The notes under the pieces were generated by a model. It searched no databases and had not been told where the DNA came from. It saw only the letters and a program-made list of their open reading frames with translations. A program made the position numbers and the translations under genes. Positions 33,920 through 44,400 of a DNA stretch of 64,000 nt are shown here, piece after piece. Each line of letters starts with the position of its first letter. Within the stretch, counting starts at the first letter, position 1. The DNA lies in NCBI GenBank assembly GCA_031763025.1, contig JASSKH010000010.1, positions 5,017,901 to 5,081,900 of the forward strand, written 5' to 3'. This DNA comes from Macrocystis pyrifera (lineage: Eukaryota; Sar; Phaeophyceae; Laminariales; Laminariaceae).

Positions 33920-34284
33920 TCAGCGGCTGTGGCGCTCGATAAATCTCACCGCGAACGAGAATTTGAAGTCGCCCAGACACGACACTGGCAGCTCTTTCTC
34001 TTCCACGGTGATGGGCGAGTCCACCGCAAGCTCGGCACCCGCCGCTTTCGATGAAGAAGCAGACTCGTCATTGATCACAGCACCTTCCACGTCCGCAGGC
34101 TCCGCCTGCGGCTCCCCCTGGGGCGGCAACGGTGCCTTGTCACCAAGCGCTTGACCGTCTGTGCTGGCATCGTCTCCAGGAAGGCAGACGCCGGTGTCAT
34201 CGACCTGAGGAGGGGGGGGGTAGAGCTGCCACTGCTGTCGACGTTCCTGCTGCCGCCGCTGCTACTGCTGCTGTTGCTGCTGTC

Positions 34285-34319
<35 letters not shown>

Positions 34320-34769
34320 TGTCTCTGTTGCTGCTGCTGTTGCTGCTGCGGCCGATCTGAGTCCAGGCGACTTTCTGCTTTGCGCCGCCTGAGGCGCATT
34401 TCTAACACGTTTCTCGCGAGATTCATCGACGCCGCCACGTGCACTCCACCCTCCTGTTGGCTGCGACCGCTTGCGCCCAGCCAGAGCGGTCGCTGCCAGC
34501 GTCGGAGGGGATACCCCGCCCTCGCGCTGGTGCGGCTCCGGCAGGGGGGCTGGTGTGGCGTGCAACCCTCCTGTTGTCGGCCCGTTGATGCTCTTTGGTA
34601 GACCTGCGCCAATTGACGTAAGACCACGCCCCAAGAACTCGCCGTGAATCATGGGTAACGTTCCGACTGATCGGTCTCTGGTGCTGACGCCGCCGACGCC
34701 GTGAGAGGCTACGGGAAGACCGGTTGCTTTAATGGTGGAGCCGCTTACAGCTGCAGGTGCGGATGCCAT
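33920..34769 (-). CDS. unrecognised low-complexity protein, poly-Ala stretch, one frame break
   Basis: From ATG at 34769 a minus-strand frame reads MASAPAAVSGSTIKATGLPV, GRKRSQPTGGWSARGG and ESREKRVRNAPQAAQSRKSP, then an Ala/Thr-rich tract coded by GCA repeats, and stops at 34197. The frame that continues the coding character is shifted by one base at a run of nine C (about 34212-34220). With eight C, LPPPP runs on into QVDDTGVCLPGDDASTDGQA, EGAVINDESASSSKAAGAEL and PVSCLGDFKFSFA, to a TGA at 33920 or a donor (GCG|gtgaga) at 33949. The basic GRKRS motif hints at a nuclear protein. No domain recognised. Upstream, a GC-rich frame near 34870-34965 (REVGAPSTSRAAAATGVEVL) may be another exon. Confidence 0.6.
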
Positions 34770-35252
34770 CGTGTCGGCTGTCCTCGGCTGGAAGCAAAGC
34801 AGCGGTCGAGGTCGAGTTGGGCAGAGCAGGTGCGGTCGTGGTCGTCGCGGAGCACTCACTCAGCAGCAGGAATCTGACCTACGTATGTACTTCAAAACTT
34901 CAACACCAGTCGCAGCAGCGGCGCGTGAGGTGCTGGGAGCGCCCACCTCGCGCTGAATATCTGTGACGTAGGTGTTGCAGGACCTAGTTGGGATGCAAAT
35001 GCACAGACTGGGTGGCTTGTGTGGCTGGCGAGGTGTACGTATACACGAACCCTGTGTTTGCTGGGGGGGGGCTGGGGGGGCCAAGAAAATTAAAATGCAC
35101 CGGGTTTCCATTACTGATTGCTGCGATCAAGCGGGGTTAGGGAGCGACCGAAATTAACAGTCCCTCGGCACACGGCAACCGAGACAACAGCAAACTTTAG
35201 AAGACGAAGACACACGACGACGGCTGGTTCGGCTGGTTTTGGTACGCTGCAC
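34770..35252. promoter_or_regulatory. probable shared promoter between divergent genes
   Basis: The 480 bases separate the starts of a minus-strand gene (34769) and the plus-strand thioesterase (35253). No TATA box is evident; there are G-rich blocks at 35059-35080. Part of it may be an upstream exon of the minus-strand gene. Confidence 0.35.
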
Positions 35253-35497
35253 ATGAGGGGGGGGCTCAACAGCGCTCGTCGAGCGTGGGTAGCGAAACGC
35301 GCCTTTGGGGTGGAACCGCAGGCAAAGACTCCGTTGATATTTGCACGTACGAGTTCGAGGACAGCTCATCATGAGTTGCCTCTCATTGGGAATGCTTTGA
35401 GAGCGCCATTTGGCACCGGAAGGGGAGGCAAGGTTGCCAGTGCTGCTTCGACAGCAGCCGAGGACGAGGAGAAAGAGGTTCTCCCGGGGGCGTTCAA
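35253..35497 (+). CDS. thioesterase exon 1 (presequence)
   Basis: First in-frame ATG at 35253; reads MRGGLNSARRAWVAKRAFGV and ends EKEVLPGAF plus two bases before gtgaga. The two bases AA plus the first base of exon 2 make lysine, so the phase fits. The link across 9 kb is inferred from phase, presequence character and lack of another candidate. Confidence 0.6.
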
Positions 35498-38400
35498 GTG
35501 AGAAGCTCGAGATGTTAGGCTGTCCGTTAGGATTTACTCTTAGAGAAAGCCAACCTGTAACAACACAAAATCACTTTTGGTGTGGGATGATACACGAAAC
35601 GGGAGAGTGGCAAATCTTCAACAAGGAACATCGGCAGTACCAGTATGCATGGCCAGGATACAGGGCAGGTGATGCGGGCTAGGCTCCGCTTCGACGATGT
35701 CGCATTCTGGTCGTACTTGGCCTTTCCTTGACTTTCGGACGACGTACGGCTGTGGTACTGCTGTGCTAAATGCTGTCCAATTCGCTGTGCGACGCCGTAG
35801 CGCTCTCTGCTGTCTCCGTAGTGGGTGGTGGGGCTAACATCATCAATAATACCGTAGACCAGACATCAGGCATACCAGGTACCTATTAATACCTGGTGCT
35901 GCTGGTACTGCTGTACCACAGCAGACAGGAACAATGGTGTATCATAGCTGAGCGTTCAAGTCGAGTGTGTGTCAAAAGTAAGCTCCGTTGGGATGCACCG
36001 TCCGTGGAGCATACAGAGACGACGCCAATCATCGCACGGGATCCAGCTGTACGTACAGCAGCAGCAGGATTCGGCTTTTCTTATTTCGGGGGACCATGGT
36101 AGGACAAAATATTGTTAGTAAAAATAGGTAAATATGTAGGTTTTTGTGTTAACGTAGGTCCTATTTACTATTTTTTTTTTTTTTTTTTTTTAATCATCAC
36201 TTTTACTTTCCAGCCCACTCGTACGAGGTTTTACCCTCGACGATCTTCTGGACAAGCCGTGGTCACAGGTGTCGTCCCTTCTCCCCCCCGGTACGTGCCT
36301 TTAGTTTTTATCGCGCATAGGGTTCAGCATTCCCACTGCTCGTCGATTTTCATCGAATGTAGCCAACTCACGCTTTCGCGCTTTCCGCTTATCAATTTTT
36401 TATGCAAGAAAAAGTCCCTATGAGCATGCACTCGGTGAGACTCGAACTCACGAAATTGATCTTGACAGGCTCGCGGACCACCTACCAAGCCACCGGGGAC
36501 GCCGGCATCTCTATGGTCCCCGGTAATAGTACTAGGAAACCATTAATAACAGAAAACGAACAAACTCAAGCCTGCGTAATGATGCAGAGGGTGCCCGCTC
36601 GGCCGTGAAAAAAAAAATGAGGCTCGTTTTCTCTCGAAATTTGCCCGAAGAACCGGCTGATGCTCAGGGTCGGGTGCCATACTATAAATATAATGATGAT
36701 CTCAGCCGTATCCGATCAGTTTTGGTCGGCGGATCTCTCTCGCCTCAGACCGTCTTTCCGCGCGGTTTCTTCACCGGGGCGTTCCCCCCTCACGCCTGAA
36801 CCCCCCGGCGTCGGAGGATCCGCCCGCTCAGCGCCGTGGCGCCCGCGCGAAGCCTTGACGTTGAGATGTCCGAAGGAATCTCCGAAAATCCCTGCCCTGT
36901 CGGTGTTTTGGGCCATGGTCTCTGGACAAACTGTAGTTGTATGCATTCGCGTGGTTCTTCCCGACACGCCCTCTCCGACCTCCGACCCATGGGGAGGGTC
37001 AGCTCCCCGGCCGGCATCGCCATTGTGGGGGCCGGCGCGGGTGGCTGTATCTGGGACATCGATGGAGCGCCCCGATAGCACATGCCACCCAAGCTTGGTT
37101 GAGAACTGCCATCCATAAAAAATTATGCGGGGGATATATGCAGTAGTGGACAAACCTTGATAGTAGATCTTCCTGGGGTAGCTAATTAGGCACTCTGATT
37201 GGCTAGGGGTATGTTTTACGCGGCTTAATCAACTTTCGAGTCTTTCCCAGCCACAGCATCCCGAGTCAACCTAGAGTCTTCCCAAGCTCAGCATCCACGC
37301 CGGCCGAGCCAACCTAGAGTCTAAACAAGCACAGCATCCCAGCACTGACCACCGGCATAGGGTTCGGGTTCGGGTTAGGGTTAGGGTTCGGGTCGGAGGG
37401 TCGGCTTCAGGCGTCGAACACAAAACCCCCACAAATTATCTACTATCAAGGTCTGTCCACCCCTCGATATATGAGAGATATCGCATGTTACCTACAGCCA
37501 GAAGCGCTTATGGTGTGTACTCTATCGTACAGCGGCAGCTGCAGTGGAGATGTACTACGTAGCTGCGGAGATGTACAGCTGCAGCAGGACTGGTACAGCT
37601 ACAGCAGCTGCTGCTGTGACGGCACCTTTTTACAGAGGTGCGATTTCCGCGACCGCGCACTCCCTGAGTTAGAAGTTAGGGTGTGTCTTAACCCCCCCTA
37701 GAGAGCATGGGAACGGGCGGAACGGAACGAGGCTGTTCGTGGTCGTTCGTTCCGTGCCTGTGTAAAAAAACGTGTTTGGGTCCATGCAGAATCCTGGGCC
37801 TCGCCAGCCGAATCAGTACGAACGGTATCTTTTGCACACGCCAGAGCACATCGGTGTCCACATCCATCCTCGGTGGTGTCCATCTACATCAAATAAGATC
37901 CTGTATGTTCCCGTTCGGTCGGGCCGTTCGGTCCTCCCAAACAAGAAAAAGGGGTGCAACACTTCTTCTTCCTCTTCCTAGATATACAGTTTTTCTCGGG
38001 CTGCACTGAATCTATTCGTTTCCCACAACCAATCAGCATCAATTCATGCAGCAAATATTATTCCATCCGGTTCGTTCCAATGCTCTCTGGGGGGGGTTAA
38101 GACACACCCTTACACCGCCTTCTAGGATTCCGCCGCTTTTCGGTTGATCGGCGAGTAATCGTCAGCATTCTGCCGCCTTTTCGAACGTTCATGAAGTGTG
38201 GAGCCCACACTCTTACGAAATCTCTTTTCATCGAGTCTCCGCCTCCTCCTCCACTGCATTGCACGCCCACCACGCAAGTCTGTGACTGACCGGCGGCCGT
38301 TTAGGTCGCCGGCATAGCCCCTCGGCATAGCCCCTCGGCATAGCCCCTCGGCATAGCCCATACCTGGTACCGTAGCCGAAGAGTACGAGCTGGACCAACC

Positions 38401-41400
38401 AAGCCTCTGCCACAACCGTTTCTTGACCATGGCGCGCACACTTTTACCAATTTTCCCCGTGAAATTTTGACACGGCGTTTGTTCATGCAATAAAGTACAC
38501 GTTCGGTCCCACCCTTTTTTTTCTTGTTTCTGCGCGAAAAATGTCGAGGGTTGCTTAATAGACCAACAGCTGCTGTATTATGGGAAGAAATTGAAGGACT
38601 CTACTAAGACCTATGACAATGGGAACGCGAAGTTGAAAGTTTTCTTTCGAAAATATTCCCGTCAAGAAACAGCCGAAGATATTCTCGTACCGCTGCTGTG
38701 GGAAGAAGGGGATTAACAATGAATTGCAAAAAAACGGCTGCAGGCGACGCAATTTTTTTTTTCTCGTTGCAAAGTGTCAACACGCTGATAAAATAAACTC
38801 GTGCGACGATAGACCTTTGATTTCGACATCGACTCAGCCCACGGCCAACCCACTTCGTGTGGGGTAAGGCCAACGAGTGTGGATGACGGCATCGAAGATA
38901 TCAGGTGGATCCATGGTCGAGGGGTCGAAAGCTTGCCGGCGGCGTCCTGCGCTCTTCTCCCAAACCTGAAAAAAACTATTTTTCACCATTCGAGATGGAT
39001 CTAGTAATTTTGTCATCTATTTTGGGCTCACCAGTTGCCAATTGTTTTTTAATCATACGCCTGGCCAGCGCCCGCCACATATCACCAGTCATTGCGTAAA
39101 CAAGGTGACCCTTGGGTCGGTCGGAGCCCCTAACGAGCGCACTACGTTCATATTTCATGACGCATTCGTTGGTTTTGTCGATCGGTGTCTGTTGAGGACT
39201 CGGAATCTCACCGCTTCGAGCTAAATATCCGCCTGAGTTTTCTGGAGCTGATCTTGGCCCAACATCGACCCCAGAATTGTTTTTTTGCGGGGTTTTCCAA
39301 AAAAGGTAGGAACATTCGGTTCGAAGAATCGTGCTCATAGCAAGCTGTGCATGAAATATTATGGTGGGTATCTTTGGAATTCAAGTTTTTTGTGGGAAGT
39401 TTGCGGTTCCATTGGCATAGGTCTAAGAACTTTTTTTTTTTTGCCGAAAACCCGCGATTTACTCGGCGAGACTGTCAAAAACACCGGTAGACTCCTCGGG
39501 ATGCTCTCCTTTGTTTTCCGAGAGCTTTCTGGAGCAGTTTTCGGTTAATCCCGAGTCGTAATTTTTACTGTTTGTCCGTATTTGCCAGTTCTGAGGACAT
39601 GATGCTTTTTCACCAAAAATCTTCAAAAGACCCATCCATTATGTATGGCCCGAGTTCTGGCAAACAATCTTATGTTTGACCCTCCACAGAAAAATTATTG
39701 GCTGCTCCAAAAAATCAAGCTAGGAATCTGAAGAAACGGAAAACTGCTCCAGAAAGCCTTCGGAAAACTCCGGGGGGCATGCAGGGGAGTCCAGCGGGGT
39801 TTTTCTCTGTCCTGCCGATTATAACGCATATATTCGGCCGAAAAACTCAGTTCCTGGAGCCCAGAAATGATTTCTCATGGTAGGTGGTCTTCCTACGTAT
39901 TCGAGAAAATGGTTGACACACACTGTGTACGAGACGGATAGAACTACTGTAACCCTAACCCTATAAGCCAATCAGAGCAACCCTGGTCCTGGCCCTAAGC
40001 CATTCAGACCGAATCTCGAAAAAGTAGTGAGCTCTGCAGGAAATATGATCAGTTCAACGCCCCGAAAATTGAAAAAACGGACAAAACTGACCTGAGAAGA
40101 AACTAGAAAACGAAAAAGGCCGGCACTCAATAATCTTGTACGCGCCCTACTGACAAATACGGGGTCAAACTTCAGATCGAAATTCGACAAATTGAGCGCG
40201 GAATCGCAGAAAAAATCCGTATTTCTCGGTACTACTTCTTTGATGTAAGGGAATCGTTTTTTTTTTTTTTTTTTTTTTTTTTTTTGTGATGTCTCTAGAT
40301 AGGTGTCGATCGGAGCAATAAAACTGATACCGATCGTCTTCTTGTGTCTTCAGCATTGTCTACCCCAATTTTTACCGCGATTGGAAACGATGAGGTTTGG
40401 ACCTGTCATCCTATTGTCGTCCGGAAATTATTGTCGAAATGCCGGCAAAACGAAAAAGGTACTGCTGAAGCCAATTATTATGCCGTCCGATTTGCAGTCC
40501 GTTGAAATAAAAACTTTCAGCACGATCGCATGAGCTTTTTCCCCGGAAATATTGGAAATTGGTTTTCCCGCCTCAGAATGTGTCGGATCTCTCTCCAAGG
40601 TCTACTTGGGGGTGTTTCTCGCTTCTGCAGGCACCCAGATACAGGAAATTGCCGTCCCCACTTTTTCGATCCAACTGGGTCAAACACGATCCAAACCCCC
40701 GATCGGATCGAAAAAAACGTATTTTGCGATCAGATCCCCGATCGCAATCTGATTCACCTCATCTGGATCGACAAAGTGCCGACAGCAGTGATTTCTTGCA
40801 ACCGGGCCCGTCGAGAAGCGGGAAACGCCCCCAGATAGATCTTGGAGAGAACCCCGACACATTCTGAGGCGAGAATGGCCAATTTTCAACCTTTCCGGGG
40901 CAAACGCTCATGCGAAGGTGCTGAAAGAGACTTTATCAAGTGAGTGCGAGTCCGACTGCATAAGAATTGGCCTGAGTATTGTTTCATACCTCGGCGACAT
41001 CGACTCGGATTTCTATTTTTTTTTCAAGAATAAGCATGCACACAATTGTGTCCTAAGGTCGGTTCTTCCAATTTTGACGTCCAACTCGCAAAGGTGGTGC
41101 TGTTTTTCGCAGGCCGAAAAGTCATCACATTCGTGGCTGGCCCAGCTCATGGCCTGTGCTAAATGGAGGCAACTACAGTAGATGAGAGATCGAGCCTCGA
41201 TACCAAATTGGCTTTGCTTCCTACTTGTGCATAGCGGGCGCCTTCTGTGCCTGGAATGCTATGTACGGGGAAGCAGGTATACGAACCCCGCAATGCAAGG
41301 GTTAGGGTCTTCTTTCAAGGCACTCTAGGATTCTCCGACGCAGACTTAAGGGGAGGTGGTGTCACCGTGTCATGGTGTCACGGTAAGGGGTCTGCGCAGA

Positions 41401-44400
41401 AGAAGCGCGCTCAGCTTTCGTTTCGGTCCGTGAAAATCTCTGTTAGAATTGTTGCGGTTCTCGTACTGCTGTAAAAAAAAACACCACAGACGCAAGTGAA
41501 CATAAAAGAAAAAAGATCTACGAGGACGCTGCTGTGTTGCCCGATACGCACGATAAAAGACTACATCTTGTGCGCACAAAACGTGAACATTTTTTACGTC
41601 CGGGGTTATTTCTCAGGGACACGCAGCAGGTACGCAGAACTAGAAAAGGTCGCCGCGTTCATCAGTTGGCCTAGGTGTGACCTAAGTATGATACCACCGA
41701 ACCCCCCAATATGCTGAATCAGGACAACGGCCAGCTTTTCCCTTTCCCCGAAGGTCAGCTTCCCAGGAGTCGGGCGCTCGTCATGGTATGATATGCTTGA
41801 TAGGGGGCGGACCCGAAGGAGGAGTAGCCACCCGTCCAAACGAGGGGGAAATTGGACCGCGTGTTCACTCTCACAACTAAACTTGTATTAGTAGCAGCGA
41901 AATAAGCCTACACATAGAAGTACTACGCGGCACCGATTTCAGCACCACGCCCCTTTCACACAGCGTACATTCAGCGTAAGAGCGGGCGGTGCCGCGGGGA
42001 TCTGCAAGGACAATTCCGTGGCGTGGAGGCTGCCGTGGGATCGACTCTTTGTGGCATTCTCCGACCCCACGTCTGCCGTCGGACTTCAACCGAATCGCCA
42101 CTCAACAGCACAACTCCACAACTCCTGCTACGCTGACAACGCGATCTCCATTACATCTATTAATAAGAGCCTACGGGATGAGATGTTTCTGGGGGAGTTG
42201 GGTTGTGGAACGCGGCGACTTCTCGAACATATCCTGGAGACTGGAGAGGACATAAACTGGGCTAGTCGCACACCATTTTTGGCCATGGCAAGGCCCCCGG
42301 CCAGAAATTTCCACACAGACCACCAAGGAGCACACTTATTTCAGAGCAGGTGTACGGAAGGAGGCTGATCGCACTCGTGCCTTCTACTGCTGCCATTGTG
42401 CCGTAAAGAGAGATGACCAGAGACTGCCTTCAAGGGGAATATGTAACGTGTGTGATCTGGTTGCATCCAGTGCGATGTTGAGCTGATATTCGATGAACTT
42501 TTCGCAACCATTGTAATCAATCGGGATCTTATTGGTCCTGGCCGCTGACGGCATGGATGACTGATTTTGTAACCGACGCGAAAAGTAGTCATGTTTTCAA
42601 AACAAAACGGGAGCGCAGGGATTTTTTTACGGGACCCCCCCCCCCCCCCCCCCCCCCCCTAATACATAGCGGTCGCCTTGTGTGCCTGGAGTGCCATGCA
42701 CGCGGGAGAAGGCTTACGAACCCCGCGCTGTAGGGCCTGGGTTGGTTTCTAGCGCACTGCGGTAGGCTTCTCCGACGCAGACTTGAAGCAACTGGTTGCT
42801 GTACAGGAAGCGCTAGTAACAGTACGGCGGCGGAACTCGAAGTAACTGCTGTAGGCTGACCTGCCACCTTCAACTCTCAACCCTTAACTGCTGTGCCTTT
42901 CGCGTCGGGGTGCTCTTATTGGTACACATTCTAACAGCTTTGAGTCGACAGGATTCCATGGGTGCTATCTGATCGGTAGGCGCCGTCCGCCAACCAGCTG
43001 ACGCTAGTCGGCAAGTTGGCTCCGGTAGATGGCCCGCGGGCTTGCGGACTGTAAGCGAGAGCCTGATCAGCCCTCCCCGGCCGACGGGGGCCCGCTATAA
43101 AAAAAACTAATCTGTACCGTATCCGTCAATTAACAATCCTTCCTACTGTCCAAGTATGGAAACCCAAATAAGGCGGATGGTCGGCACCTCCAGGGAACGA
43201 CTAACCATTAGTCTGACTAGCAACTACTAATGGTAGATGAGTTAAGTCGTGCCGACTCACAGCTTTGCTGATCTTGCCTTGATGACCGGGGGGAGGGGGT
43301 CGATTTTGCTGTTTCCCCGCCCTTATCACGGCGGCGATTGCAGTCGCAAGCAGATTCGACACATCTAACTCGCCACAGCGTATCCCCATCGCTACAGCGT
43401 GTCCCCACGGGTGAGAAAATAAGGTTCACTTTTTGGTGGAATCTTGAAAACATACGGATTAAAAAAAAAAATAATTCAGATAAAAATAGAAAAGTAAACA
43501 AAATTGGGCTTTTTGCGTTTTTTTTTGCAACGTGCATTTCGATCCTAGCGGAGATGATTCTTGAACGTCCCCTGTTTTACCCGTCATTTCCCGTGAGCGA
43601 CCCTTTCGCTGGTCTCCTGGCATGGTCGCAAGACCTATTGTCGCCGCAATCCGACATCGTGCTCAGCGGCGAGCGCTACGATTGGTCCTATATGGTAGCC
43701 TATGCTCAAGGTTGTTCAGGAATAGTGTCGCAATAAGGTTCTCAGGCTTGCCCATACTAATGGTACGTAGGCGTTTCTTGCTGCTGCGACTTACGGGTGC
43801 TTTCTTTTAATATAGCTGTTGTATACCGCTGTGTCCGTAAATGTTAGCGTCTATCGGGTGTATTATTTATGGCCTGAGTACCCCGTCGGCCCTTACGCCC
43901 CCGGACAGAGCGACGTATGATCATCCCTGCGCCGCTTTTGGATTATTGCGGCATGCTCAGATGCTCAGTGGCATTCATCGCGACACCAAATTCACATCTA
44001 CGTCAAAGTACACCTGGTAGTTTTACGGGGTCCCTTCTCATAATACTGGAACCACATGGGGGCCACACGGCATTCCATATTTGTTGTACTGAATTATCAT
44101 GTTTGGGCACTTGGGGTTATCGTAAAGGCGGCCCCAGTGGCTGGATGGGCTCGGAAACAGCGGGGAACTGAAAAGAGGATTCACCACCTCGTTTCGAGTG
44201 TTGAATTTCGCGCATTGAGTTTTGAATGCTGATCTTTCGAGCGTTCACTTTCAAACGGAAAGTCCAGAGTGAGTTTTGCGCGATGTTTTTCTGTTGTTGC
44301 GATCGAGTCTCCAGCCGAGCTACAAGAACGTTGCTGTTACTGCGTGTTTTCGCACAAGCTCGCGTACTGCCCTTATTTGGGGTCATCTTGCAGACCTTCA

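Noticed and set aside
34262-34627. Poly-Gln frame on the minus strand
   Set aside because: Ends at a TAG inside the CAG tract, and the poly-Ala frame upstream has better coding character; the Gln frame is probably a shadow except after the C9 run.
35410-35682. Second open frame over and beyond thioesterase exon 1 (HFWCGMIHETGEWQIFNKEH)
   Set aside because: Overlaps exon 1 in another frame and has no start, splice or homology support; kept in mind as a possible unrelated fragment.
43563-43736. Plus-strand frame reading MILERPLFYPSFPVSDPFAG
   Set aside because: Considered as a thioesterase exon, but it has no donor in the phase needed and exon 1 at 35253 fits exon 2 better. It may still be an alternative first exon.
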